From NCBI GenBank assembly GCA_964637705.1, contig CAZWVM010000023.1, positions 1 to 27,445 on the forward strand: 27,445 bases of DNA, written 5' to 3'. Origin of the DNA: CAZWVM01 sp964637705 (lineage in GTDB: Bacteria > UBA8481). Positions within the stretch are counted from its first letter, which is position 1. The number at the start of each line of letters is the position of its first letter. Below the pieces are notes generated by a model. It was not told the origin of the DNA, made no database searches, and was given only the letters and a program-made list of their open reading frames with translations. The translations under genes and the position numbers were made by a program. Positions 7,502 through 15,538 of the stretch are shown here, in pieces.

Positions 7502-9961
7502 TCACACCGTCTCGAACGGCCAGGCCTCGAGGCCTCCTTCGAGCACCTCGACCTTCCGAAACCCTTGGGACTCCAGGACGCGCTGGGCCTCGTACGAGTT
7601 GAGCCCGGTGGAACAGCAGAAGACGATTGCGCGGCCGCGCGGCAGTTCATGCAGACGGCCGCGCAGGGAGCGCAGGGGGATCGAGAGCGCGCCCGGGATC
7701 GCTCCGGAGGCGTAGTCGGAAGGGTTGCGGACGTCGACGAGCGCGAGGTCCTCTCCCGCGCGGCGCCGGCGCTCCAGTTCCAGCGCGCTGATGCCGTTCA
7801 GGCGGCGGTAGAGCTTGTTCTTGTAGACGTTGGCGGCGGTGCAGAGGATGTCCATGGGCGTGGAGAAGGGCGGGGCGTAGCCGAGATCGAGCTTCGAGAG
7901 CGTATCGACGGTCTCGCGCGCCGCCAGAAGTGCCGCGGCCACGTCGATGCGCTTGGAGACGTCGCCGCGCCCGACGGCCTGCACGCCGAGGAGCCGGCCC
8001 GACGTCTCGTCGCCGACGATCTTCACGACGATCGTCTCCGCGCCCGGGTAGTAGTGCTCGCGGTCGGCGCCGGCCACGACGACGGTCAGAGGCTTGAAAC
8101 CGGCCGCGCGTGCCTCGCGCTCGGAGAGGCCGGCGGCGCCGATGTTCAGGCCGAAGCCGCGCAGGACCATCGTGCCGACGACCCCGGGAAAGGACTCGGC
8201 ATGCGTGATCACGTTCGTGCCCGCGACGCGGCCGTGGCGGTTGGCGACGGAACCGAGGGGCACGTAGACCTTGCGTCCCGAGATCATCTCCGTGTTCTCG
8301 ACGCAGTCCCCGATCGCGTAGATGTCCGGGTCGCTCGTCTGGAGCCACTCGTTGACGACGAGGCCGCCGGTCGTTCCGATCTCGAGTCCGGCGGAGCGTG
8401 CCAGCGTTGTCTCGGGCGCGACCCCCGTCCCGAAGATGACGATCGAGGCCGGCCAGACCCCGCGGTCCGTCCTCACCGCGACGACCTTCCCGTCCCGGCC
8501 CTCCAACAGCATCGCCTTCTCGCCCGTCATGATCCTCACGCCGCGCCGCGCGTAATGGCGCTCGACGAGGAGCGCCAGCTCGGGATCGAGCATCGGGAGA
8601 ACGCGCTCGCGCGCCTCCAATACCGTCACGCGCAGGCCGCAGGTCGAGAGCGCCTCGGCCGATTCCATGCCGATCAATCCGCCGCCCACGATGACGGCCT
8701 CGCCGCCGGCGAGTCGATTCAGCGCCGTGCGCAGGCCGCGCGCGTCATCGATGCGCGTGAGCGTGAAGACGTTGCCGAGCGCGAGGCCCTCGACGGACGG
8801 CAGGATCGGGCGGCCGCCGGTCGCGAGGATCAGCTTGTCATACGGCAGGCGACGCACGTCGCCGGTCTTCTGAAACCGGATCTCGACCTCCCTCGTCTTT
8901 CGGTCGATCACGACGCACTCGGCGCGGTTGTACACGGCGATGCCCTTCACGCGCCGGAAGAAGTCCGGATCCCGGATGTCCCCGTCCGGCGTCGTCATCA
9001 GTTCGCGAGGATCGTCGACCTGGCCGGAGAGGTAGAGCGGCAGGCCGCAGCCGGCGTAGGAGAGGAAGCGTTCCTTTTCGACGACGGTGATCTCCGCGTC
9101 CGGATCGAGGCGAAGGGCCTTGGCCGCGGCCTTGGGCCCCGCCGCGCGACCGCCGATGACGACGATGCGCCGGCGCGGCTTCTCCCGCGCCGCGGCCAGC
9201 TTCTCCTTGTCGAGATCCGAAACGCGGTTGAGGGGGATTCGGAAGGAGACGGTCGTGCCTTTCCCGACGTCGCTCTCGACCTCGATCCCGCCCTTGTACG
9301 CGTCGATGATCCGTTTCACGATGGCCAGCCCCAGCCCGGTTCCCATCTCCTGAGCCTCGCGCGCGTTCGGCGCACGGAAGAACTCGGTGAAGAGCTGGGG
9401 CCGGCTCTCGGCCGGGATCCCGATGCCGGTGTCGGCGACGCGCCCCTCCAAGGCCCCCGATTCCTTCGCGTAGTGCAGACGGATCGTCACCTGTCCCCCG
9501 GACGGCGTGTACTTCACGGCGTTCTCGGCGAGGTTGAAGAGGACATGGCGGATCGTGCCCGGCTTGACCCAGACGGTCGGCAGGGTCGAGGGAATCTCGA
9601 CGTTGAACGCCACCCCCTTCGCGCGCGCCTTCATCTCGACGGCGTCGCGGACGGCCACGACGAGTTCCTCGAGGTTCTGGGGCTCGTAGGCCGTCTCCCC
9701 TTCCGCGTCCGCGAGTCGCGCCAGTTCCAGCATCTCGTTGACGGTCCCGAGCAGGTCGCGGGTCTTGCGCTCCACGCCCTCGAGTACCTGGCGCACCGAA
9801 GAGGGAACGGGTTCGTAGAAGCCGCCCAGGATCGACTTCATCTGCATATTGATGGTGGCGACGGGGGAATGGAGCTGGTGGGCGCTGACGCGGAGGAATC
9901 GCCACTTGTCGTCCGACGGCTTGCCGGGAGGCGAACCGTTCTTCTCCCGAGGATCCGTCAC
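7502..9961 (-). CDS. Histidine kinase core fused to CoA-disulfide/persulfide reductase and rhodanese
   Basis: This 819-residue soluble protein has three modules. Residues 20-85 are a HisKA dimerisation helix with H28 in the H-box (AHQLHSPVATI). Residues about 118-243 are a HATPase domain with N-box (NLAENAVKYTP), DTGIGIP (177-183) and GTGLGLAI (207-214). Residues about 265-710 are a flavin disulfide reductase of the CoADR/Npsr type: FAD fold VVIGGRAAG, redox C305 in SYAGCGLPLY, NAD fold VGGGLIG, IYAIGDC, and YAPPFS (695-700). Residues about 718-819 are a rhodanese domain with active loop CSTGLNS (C783). CoADR-rhodanese fusions are known; the added kinase is unusual. It starts with GTG; the frame runs upstream to a stop at 10013 with no other start. 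There is no transmembrane segment or classical sensor domain. Inference: flavin or thiol redox state, or sulfane sulfur, may control the kinase. Confidence 0.9.
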   Translation of the reverse strand: MTDPREKNGSPPGKPSDDKWRFLRVSAHQLHSPVATINMQMKSILGGFYEPVPSSVRQVLEGVERKTRDLLGTVNEMLELARLADAEGETAYEPQNLEELVVAVRDAVEMKARAKGVAFNVEIPSTLPTVWVKPGTIRHVLFNLAENAVKYTPSGGQVTIRLHYAKESGALEGRVADTGIGIPAESRPQLFTEFFRAPNAREAQEMGTGLGLAIVKRIIDAYKGGIEVESDVGKGTTVSFRIPLNRVSDLDKEKLAAAREKPRRRIVVIGGRAAGPKAAAKALRLDPDAEITVVEKERFLSYAGCGLPLYLSGQVDDPRELMTTPDGDIRDPDFFRRVKGIAVYNRAECVVIDRKTREVEIRFQKTGDVRRLPYDKLILATGGRPILPSVEGLALGNVFTLTRIDDARGLRTALNRLAGGEAVIVGGGLIGMESAEALSTCGLRVTVLEARERVLPMLDPELALLVERHYARRGVRIMTGEKAMLLEGRDGKVVAVRTDRGVWPASIVIFGTGVAPETTLARSAGLEIGTTGGLVVNEWLQTSDPDIYAIGDCVENTEMISGRKVYVPLGSVANRHGRVAGTNVITHAESFPGVVGTMVLRGFGLNIGAAGLSEREARAAGFKPLTVVVAGADREHYYPGAETIVVKIVGDETSGRLLGVQAVGRGDVSKRIDVAAALLAARETVDTLSKLDLGYAPPFSTPMDILCTAANVYKNKLYRRLNGISALELERRRRAGEDLALVDVRNPSDYASGAIPGALSIPLRSLRGRLHELPRGRAIVFCCSTGLNSYEAQRVLESQGFRKVEVLEGGLEAWPFETV

Positions 9962-10084
9962 GCCGGGAGCTCGCGCTTCACTCGACCCTGGAGAATCCTC
10001 GAGGACACTACCTCAACGATACCGCACTCGCTTCGAGCACCGCAACGAAGAAGGAGATAATCCGCAGTCGCCTTGAGAAGTCCG

Positions 10085-11563
10085 TCACGATGGGGACGGG
10101 GTTCCCGCCCGGACGTATTTCGCGGCGGTGCGACGATCCACCTTCATCCGACGAGCGACCTCCTCGTACGTTCCATAGGTCCGGAAGAGTCGCGCGGCAT
10201 AACCGGCGAGGAGCGTTTCCGCATCGAGCGCGCCGGACCCGACCTGCGCCAGGAACCCGTCACCGCTCCCCTCGTCGCTCATCCGGTCGCCGCCGTAGGC
10301 GCCGGTGAGAAGAATTCGGCGGAGGCATTGCGACAGCTCGCGGACGTTCCCGGGCCAGGCATAGCCGGCGCCCACGCCGGCCGTGATCGCGTCCATCAGG
10401 CAGGCCTCCCGCTCCGCGTCACACCCGCCGGTCAGTTCCGAGGCAAGCGTCTCGACGAGCACGCGCAGTTCCTCGGGCGATTCCGCGATGCGGTCGCGCA
10501 AGGGTGGAAAGTGGATGATGTCGGAACAGACACGATAGAAGAGCTCGTCGCGGAACTCGCCGCGGCGGCGCAGTTCGTTGAGGGGCCGGTTCGTCGCGAC
10601 GATGACGCGCCCCTCGAAGCGGTGAACCTCGTGGCTTCCGAGCGGCGTGAAGACCCGCTCCTCGAGAACCTTCAGGAGCTTGATCTGGATCGGGACGGAG
10701 ACCTCCGCGATCTCGTCGAGAAAGATCGCGCCGTGGGGGCTGCACCGGGAGAAGACGCCCTGGTGCGTCTCGACGGCGCCCGTGAAGGCTCCCTTCCGGT
10801 GGCCGAAGAGTTCGCTCTCGATGATCGTCTCGGCGAACTGCGAGAGGTTGATGGCGACGAAGGCGTGCGTGAAGCTCTCGGCGAACCGGCCCCGGCGGGG
10901 ATCGAAGGGGATGAGACCCGAGCGCCCGATCGCCGCCGCGGCCGCGCCCTTGCCGGTACCGGTCTCTCCCAACAGCATCGTGGAGAAATCCTCCATGCGG
11001 GGATGGAGGACGCGGTCGTAGCCGTCGAGGTCGTGGGTGAAGACGTTGTTCCACAAGTTCATGCGGAGGCGGCGCATGGAGGGCGAGATGCCCGCGATGC
11101 GGCGCTGGATGAAGTGGAAGGCGCGGCGGAGCTGGAAGAAGATCTCGAAGTACCGGATCGCGGAGGTCTCGGTGAAGTCGCGGGCCGCGAGGAGGGTGAG
11201 GGCGTCCGAGGCGAAGGGCACGGGCAGGGGATCTCCTCCGCTCCGCTCCTGCTCGACGATGTGAGAGTCGAATTCCTCCATGAAGAGATGGAAGGCGTCG
11301 AAGAGAAAGACCTTCTCCATGAGCGCGCGGTCCTCGCCCTCGAAGGCGTCGAGCCGCGCGCGTCCCTCCTCGGCCAGCTTCGTCACGATCCCGCTGACGG
11401 CCGCGAGCACGCGGCGAAGCGAGACGTCGGTCGGGGCGGACTCGCCGATGATACGGGCGTCGAGGTCGTCCCGCTCGGAGCCGAACGGATTGGCGTAGGC
11501 GGCGCGGGCGATCAGGGTAAAGCGTTCGCGCTCGGACGGTGAGAGTCCCCTCTTCTTCGGCAT
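10085..11563 (-). CDS. Sigma-54-dependent transcriptional activator (AAA+ bEBP) with uncharacterised N-terminal domain
   Basis: This 492-residue protein activates sigma-54 RNA polymerase. The AAA+ core shows Walker A GETGTGKG (199-206), the sigma-54 contact loop GAFTGA (258-263), Walker B AIFLDEIAE and YAWPGNVREL (401-410). The C-terminus (462-486, TYEEVARRMKVDRRTAAKYV) is a helix-turn-helix. The first 190 residues contain ARAAYANPFG and FDAFHLFMEEFDSHI and show no receiver, GAF, PAS or CARF features I can recognise, so it is probably not a classical response regulator or RtcR. ATG 11563 is preferred; GTG 11581 and ATG 11578 are in frame, and none has a clear ribosome site. It is divergent from a -24/-12 promoter, its likely target, and lies upstream of the kinase-redox fusion on the same strand. 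Confidence 0.88.
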   Translation of the reverse strand: MPKKRGLSPSERERFTLIARAAYANPFGSERDDLDARIIGESAPTDVSLRRVLAAVSGIVTKLAEEGRARLDAFEGEDRALMEKVFLFDAFHLFMEEFDSHIVEQERSGGDPLPVPFASDALTLLAARDFTETSAIRYFEIFFQLRRAFHFIQRRIAGISPSMRRLRMNLWNNVFTHDLDGYDRVLHPRMEDFSTMLLGETGTGKGAAAAAIGRSGLIPFDPRRGRFAESFTHAFVAINLSQFAETIIESELFGHRKGAFTGAVETHQGVFSRCSPHGAIFLDEIAEVSVPIQIKLLKVLEERVFTPLGSHEVHRFEGRVIVATNRPLNELRRRGEFRDELFYRVCSDIIHFPPLRDRIAESPEELRVLVETLASELTGGCDAEREACLMDAITAGVGAGYAWPGNVRELSQCLRRILLTGAYGGDRMSDEGSGDGFLAQVGSGALDAETLLAGYAARLFRTYGTYEEVARRMKVDRRTAAKYVRAGTPSPS

Positions 11564-11586
11564 GCAAATAATGTACATCACTTATA

Positions 11587-11607
11587 CACAATTTGTAAAC
11601 AGTTGTG
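11587..11607. promoter_or_regulatory. Candidate upstream activator site (imperfect inverted repeat)
   Basis: CACAA (11587-11591) and TTGTG (11603-11607) are outer arms of a 21-base imperfect inverted repeat in an AT-rich stretch that stands out from the GC-rich surroundings. Its centre is about 90 bases before the predicted sigma-54 start, a normal place for an activator binding site. It also sits just upstream of the activator gene, so autoregulation is possible. No second copy was identified. Confidence 0.35.
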
Positions 11608-11660
11608 GATATCTCGATAGTTCATACATCATAACTCGCATATTTACAGTTTAAATTCAT

Positions 11661-11676
11661 CGGCACGCTTCTCGCA
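11661..11676 (+). promoter_or_regulatory. Sigma-54 (-24/-12) promoter of the envelope-lipid operon
   Basis: CGGCACG, four bases, then TCGCA matches the consensus TGGCACG-N4-TTGCA at all but two positions. The invariant GG (11662-11663) and GC (11674-11675) are separated by exactly ten bases. The predicted start is near 11687, giving a leader of about 42 bases before the ATG at 11729. The divergent gene encodes a sigma-54 activator, which strengthens the call. Confidence 0.72.
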
Positions 11677-11690
11677 TTATCGTCTCCCGA

Positions 11691-11704
11691 CGCGCCTCGG
11701 CGCG
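11691..11704 (+). other. Small inverted repeat in the 5' leader of the sigma-54 operon
   Basis: CGCGCC-TC-GGCGCG is a perfect inverted repeat a few bases after the predicted sigma-54 start. It could form a short hairpin at the 5' end of the transcript, upstream of the GGGAGGAA ribosome site at 11717-11724. A role in message stability or translation is a guess. Confidence 0.35.
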
Positions 11705-11728
11705 ATCATTATCAACGGGAGGAACCCC

Positions 11729-12154
11729 ATGTTTCTCACTCTGCTCGGAGCCACCTTCGTCGTGGCCCTCATCGTCTCAACCGCCTCGGCGCTCATCTTC
11801 CGCGCCCCCATCTCGGGCATCTTGCGCCGCCTCATCCAGGAGGACGTCTATCGCTCTTGGGAACGCTACCTCTACTTCGCACTCTACGTCGTGGGCATCT
11901 CCTCGGGGGTGCGCATCTGGCAGTTGGAGCGATACATCAACCCGAACTACTACAACAATGCCAACAACGCGGCGATCGCCTTGACCCTGGAGCGCTGGGT
12001 GCTGGAGATCTACTCCACCGTGATCTCCACTCTGCAGGGCATCGCCTGGATGCTGCTCGTCTTCTTCATGGCCGCTCTCGCCGCCTTCGTGCTCGTCAAA
12101 ATCACCGAGATCATCCGCTCCGCGCGCACCGCGGTGCAGGGAGCGGCGAAGTGA
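11729..12154 (+). CDS. Small three-helix membrane protein, first gene of the sigma-54 operon
   Basis: I do not recognise a family. The 141 residues contain three hydrophobic segments (about 2-24, 47-65 and 98-124). The loop between the first two is basic (RAPISGILRRL, YRSWER) and likely cytoplasmic, which places residues 66-97, with the Asn/Tyr-rich run NPNYYNNANNAA, outside the membrane. The C-terminus is basic and should be inside. An ideal ribosome site (GGGAGGA) precedes the ATG. The stop overlaps the next start by four bases (GTGA). As the first gene after the sigma-54 promoter and next to its activator, it could be a membrane-state sensor or a partner of the downstream enzymes; both are inference. 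Confidence 0.85.
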   Translation: MFLTLLGATFVVALIVSTASALIFRAPISGILRRLIQEDVYRSWERYLYFALYVVGISSGVRIWQLERYINPNYYNNANNAAIALTLERWVLEIYSTVISTLQGIAWMLLVFFMAALAAFVLVKITEIIRSARTAVQGAAK

Positions 12155-13551
12155 AGATCCTCCTCGTCGCCCCCGCGGTCGCCAAGTACCGCGTCACCGG
12201 CGCAATCGACCGGCCCGCGCCCCGCAAGATCCTCCGCTTCTCCCTCCTCTCCTTGCTCTCAGTCGCCGCGGCGACGCCGGATCGGCACGAGATCGAGCTC
12301 TGCGACGAGAACGTGGAGCCGATGAAGTGGGAGACCGACGCCGACGTCATCGGCATCTCCTTCATGACCTCCCTCGCCCCGCGCGCCTACGAGCTGGCGG
12401 ACTTCTTCCGCGCCCGCGGCCGGGTCGTCGTCGCCGGCGGCTACCACCCGACCTTCATGCCGCAGGAGGCGCTCGAGCACTTCGACGCGGTCGTTGCGGG
12501 CGAGGCGGAAGAGGCCTGGCCGCGGCTCCTTGAGGACCTCGGGCGGGACCGCCTCCAGCGCATCTACCGAGGTCCCGGCTGTCGCCCCGAGGCGCGGCGG
12601 CGTCCGCGGCGCGAGCTCCAGGGGCGCCTCGCGCGCCACTACGGCACGATGCATTCCGTCCAGGCCGGGCGCGGCTGCAGTCACGGCTGCGAGTTCTGCT
12701 CCATCACCGCCTTCCACGGAGGCCGCTACTCGATGCGGCCGGTGGAGGACGTGCTCGACGAGATCCGGGACCTGCCGCGCAACTTCATGTTCGTGGACGA
12801 CAACATCATCGCGGATCCCGAGGCGTCGATCCGGCTCCTCCAGGGACTCGTGCCCTTGAAGAAGCACTGGATCGCGCAGTGCCCGATCGAGGCCGCGGAG
12901 GACGAGGCGCTCCTGGACCTCATGGCCAGCGCCGGCTGCATCGGCGTCTTCTGCGGCCTCGAGTCGCTTTCCGCCGAGACCCTCGCCGAGATGAAGAAGA
13001 CCTTCAATCCCTCGGAGCGCTACCGCGAGCTGATCGCGCGGTTCCACGCGCGGGGGATCGGCGTCCAGGCCGCAATCATCGCCGGGTTCGACCGCGATGA
13101 CGTGACGGTCTTCCGCCGGACGCTCGCGTTCCTCGACGAGGCGAAGGTCGATGCGCTTCAGCTCGCGATCCTGACGCCACTGCCCGGCACTCCTCTCTTC
13201 GCCCGCTACGAGAAGAGCGGCCGGATCGCGGACCGTGACTGGGAGAAGTACGACTACCGGCACTGCGTCATCCGGCCCCTGCGCATGACGTCCGAGGAAC
13301 TGCAGGCCGGGGCCGACTGGCTCTACAGCGAGTTCTACTCCCTGCCCCGGATCGCCCGCCGTTTCCTCCGCGCGCTCGTGACCCTCCACCCCGTCGCGGC
13401 CTGGCTCCAATGGCGGCTCGGTCTCACCTACCGCCGCGACAACCTCCGCGAGGGCATCCGCGGATGGGATCCTGCGCGATCCGCGGGCCGAGCACGCGCC
13501 ACCGTCACGGCGCCCGGCAGCACCGCCCCAGGAGGGCGAGCGGCCGCATGA
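12151..13551 (+). CDS. B12-binding-type radical SAM protein
   Basis: This 466-residue enzyme starts with GTG, overlapping the previous stop by four bases. The frame is also open upstream inside the preceding gene, but only this start gives a normal N-terminus (VKILLVAP). Residues 1-135 resemble a cobalamin-binding Rossmann domain (ADVIGISFMTSLAPRAYELA, VVVAGGYHPTFMP, VVAGEAEEAWP). The radical SAM cluster motif is C176-x3-C180-x2-C183 in GRGCSHGCEFCSITAFHG, followed by FVDDNI and GLESLSAETL of the barrel. The layout is that of the class containing hopanoid methylases and BchE, but nothing identifies the substrate. Its place between a membrane protein and an Lnt-like acyltransferase suggests a lipid, a lipoprotein or the upstream small protein. 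The C-terminus is Arg/Ala-rich and probably disordered. Confidence 0.88.
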   Translation: MKILLVAPAVAKYRVTGAIDRPAPRKILRFSLLSLLSVAAATPDRHEIELCDENVEPMKWETDADVIGISFMTSLAPRAYELADFFRARGRVVVAGGYHPTFMPQEALEHFDAVVAGEAEEAWPRLLEDLGRDRLQRIYRGPGCRPEARRRPRRELQGRLARHYGTMHSVQAGRGCSHGCEFCSITAFHGGRYSMRPVEDVLDEIRDLPRNFMFVDDNIIADPEASIRLLQGLVPLKKHWIAQCPIEAAEDEALLDLMASAGCIGVFCGLESLSAETLAEMKKTFNPSERYRELIARFHARGIGVQAAIIAGFDRDDVTVFRRTLAFLDEAKVDALQLAILTPLPGTPLFARYEKSGRIADRDWEKYDYRHCVIRPLRMTSEELQAGADWLYSEFYSLPRIARRFLRALVTLHPVAAWLQWRLGLTYRRDNLREGIRGWDPARSAGRARATVTAPGSTAPGGRAAA

Positions 13552-14912
13552 TGAGACCGACCGTAACATTCGGAGCCGGCGGTGGTCGCGCACTCGCCGT
13601 CGTCCTGGCCGGATTCCTCGGCGCCGCCTCCTTCGCTCCGCTCGATCTCTTTCCCTCGCTCCTCGTCTCCTCGTCGCTCTTCCTGTGGATTCTGCGCGAC
13701 CGCGACACGCGAGAGGCCCGCAACCTCGGCCTCCTCTACGGCCTCGCGCTCGGCCTCAGCTCGATGCACTGGCTCGCCTCCATCTTCGGGTTGCCGTTCC
13801 TCTCCCTCGTCGCCGTCTTCGCCGTCTACTTCGGCCTGGCGGGTCATCTCGTCGGATTGACCCGGCGTTTCCCGCCCGGCGTTCGCGCCGTCGCGGCGGC
13901 CGTCTTCATCATGGGCATCGAGTGGTTCCGCGGCGAGGGACCCGTCCTTCCCTTCCCGTGGTACACGCCCGCTCACGCCCTCGCCCCATCTCCCGACTGG
14001 ATCGCGGCCGCGCGCTGGACCGGCTCCTACGGCCTCTCACTCATCATCTGGTGGATCGCCGCGCTCGGGGCCTTCTCGCGCCCCGCGGCCTGGCTCCTCT
14101 TCGCCCTCCTGCCCTTGTCGTCCTTCGTTCTCCCGGAGATCCCCGCGCCCGACCGCCGCGCGCTCCTCGTCCAGGCCGAAGGCTTCGAGGCGCCGAGGCA
14201 CGTCATCGAGAGACTCGACACCACGCCCGTCGATCTCGCCGTCCTGCCGGAACTGGCCTACACCGTCTCTCCGGAGATCTCCCTGATGCTTCCCGGCGGG
14301 CCGCGCGTTCTCGCCGCGAAGGTCTCGGCGCCGGTCGTCTTCGGCTGTGTCGAGGGCGTCTACACGTCGGACAGCTTCCAGAACGTCGCCGCCGTCATCG
14401 ATTCGTCGTGCCGCATCCTGGGAACCTTCCCGAAGCAGAGACCGGTGCCGCTCTTCGTCGATGGTCAGCCCGGCCGACGCCTTCCCGTCTTCGCCGTCGG
14501 CGGCGAGACCCTGGGCGTCGCGATCTGCTACGACTTCGACGTTCCCTCGATCGCGGCGCGTCTCGTCGAGCGAGGCGCCACGGTGCTCGTCATGCCGACG
14601 ACCGACCGGATCCGCTGGACGGAGAAACAGCACCGGGACCATGAGCTCCTGGCGCGGCTCCGCTCCGTCGAGAACGGCCGCTGGCTCCTGCGCGCGGCAT
14701 CCTCCGGGCGATCGGAAGTCATCGATCCGCTCGGCCGTCCCTCGAGTTCAGGCCTGGACTTCGCGGAATCGGGCGCGATCATCCTGCCCTACGGCAACCG
14801 GACCGACCGGACTCCGGGCAGTCGGCTCTGGATCCTCGGCCCGGCCGCCGCCGCCATCACGCTCCTCTTTATCCTCGGCGAGACGGCGCGTAGTCTCCGG
14901 AGGCGCCCGTGA
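13548..14912 (+). CDS. Apolipoprotein N-acyltransferase-like (Lnt/CN-hydrolase) membrane enzyme
   Basis: Lnt transfers an acyl chain from a phospholipid to the N-terminal cysteine of lipoproteins, releasing a lysophospholipid. This 454-residue protein has an N-terminal multi-helix membrane part (about 15-195), a nitrilase-fold domain (about 205-415) and a final helix (425-445). The catalytic triad is visible as E235 (VLPELAY), K296 (GTFPKQRPVP) and C327 (AICYDFD). It is shorter than the E. coli enzyme (about 510 residues), and CYD replaces the usual CYE, so substrate choice may differ. The start at 13548 overlaps the radical SAM stop (ATGA), with GGAGG at 13531. Whether it is the cell's only Lnt or a specialised second copy cannot be told here. 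Confidence 0.85.
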   Translation: MMRPTVTFGAGGGRALAVVLAGFLGAASFAPLDLFPSLLVSSSLFLWILRDRDTREARNLGLLYGLALGLSSMHWLASIFGLPFLSLVAVFAVYFGLAGHLVGLTRRFPPGVRAVAAAVFIMGIEWFRGEGPVLPFPWYTPAHALAPSPDWIAAARWTGSYGLSLIIWWIAALGAFSRPAAWLLFALLPLSSFVLPEIPAPDRRALLVQAEGFEAPRHVIERLDTTPVDLAVLPELAYTVSPEISLMLPGGPRVLAAKVSAPVVFGCVEGVYTSDSFQNVAAVIDSSCRILGTFPKQRPVPLFVDGQPGRRLPVFAVGGETLGVAICYDFDVPSIAARLVERGATVLVMPTTDRIRWTEKQHRDHELLARLRSVENGRWLLRAASSGRSEVIDPLGRPSSSGLDFAESGAIILPYGNRTDRTPGSRLWILGPAAAAITLLFILGETARSLRRRP

Positions 14913-15538
14913 AGAGATCCGTGCTCTCTCGCATCACCATCGCCCTCGCGCCGCTCGTCCTGGCCGCGCTGGGACCTCTGGTCGGCCATGCCTGGCTCGG
15001 GCACGGCCTGTACAAGCTCGCGCTCGTCGGCCTCCCCTTTCTTTGCGGCCGGCGTTTCGTCCGGCCGGCGGCGCCGTCGTTCCGCGCACTCCTCGAGTCG
15101 GCCGCGGTCGGCGCGGCCCTGGGCGGAGTCGCGTATCTTCTCTGCGCGACGCTTCTTCCGTCGCTCGTCGATCTTACGGCCCTTCGCAAGGCCTTTGATG
15201 CGCGATACGGCTACACGCCGGCCACCGCGATCCTCGCTTCCCTTCTCATCATCGCGGTGAACTCGCTCATCGAGGAGTGGTTCTACCGCGGCCTCCTCGA
15301 CGACCTCGTCCCGTCGCCCCTCGCCTCGCTCGTCTTTTCCCTCCAGCACGTGATCGTCCTCGGCGGATTGGCCGGGTGGGCGCCCGCCGCGCTGGCCGGC
15401 GTAGCCGTCTATCCGGCCGGGCTCGCCTGGACGTGGATCTACCGCCGCCACGGGCTCGGGGCGGCCTGGCTCAGCCACGCGCTCGCGGATCTGGCGCTTC
15501 TCGGGGGCGGCCTGTATCTTCTGGGGTATCTCTCATGA
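14909..15538 (+). CDS. CPBP-family intramembrane metalloprotease (CAAX/Abi-like)
   Basis: This 209-residue membrane protein carries the motifs of the Rce1-like CPBP family: EEWFYR (E122, E123, R127), FSLQH (H147) and LSHALAD (H190). The glutamates and histidines form the predicted active site within the bilayer. It starts with GTG, sharing four bases (GTGA) with the Lnt-like gene. Substrates are unknown. Between a lipoprotein acyltransferase and a lysolipid recycling pair, it might process a membrane protein or peptide of the same system, perhaps the small protein encoded first in the operon; this is inference. It is not a signal peptidase II, whose motifs are absent. Confidence 0.87.
   Translation: MKRSVLSRITIALAPLVLAALGPLVGHAWLGHGLYKLALVGLPFLCGRRFVRPAAPSFRALLESAAVGAALGGVAYLLCATLLPSLVDLTALRKAFDARYGYTPATAILASLLIIAVNSLIEEWFYRGLLDDLVPSPLASLVFSLQHVIVLGGLAGWAPAALAGVAVYPAGLAWTWIYRRHGLGAAWLSHALADLALLGGGLYLLGYLS

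Noticed and set aside
7565..10060. 831-codon open frame on the plus strand opposite the kinase-redox fusion
   Set aside because: It mirrors the codon pattern of the minus-strand gene, has an Arg/Ala/Gly/Asp-rich composition and no domain, while the opposite strand has clear motifs throughout.
9962..10084. A promoter or terminator between the activator and the kinase-redox fusion
   Set aside because: Only a weak TTGCGG-N18-TATCGT pair and the short palindrome ATCCTCGAGGAC-type sequence are seen; neither is convincing, and no -24/-12 match exists on the minus strand.
10073..11542. 489-codon plus-strand frame opposite the sigma-54 activator
   Set aside because: No recognisable domain and biased composition; the AAA+ motifs on the other strand are decisive.
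12259..13593. 444-codon minus-strand frame opposite the radical SAM gene
   Set aside because: Shadow frame; the radical SAM motifs and tight start/stop overlaps are on the plus strand.
14909..15538. CPBP protease gene as a phage-defence (Abi) gene
   Set aside because: The family name includes Abi, but no defence genes or mobile elements are near and the gene is embedded in a lipid operon.
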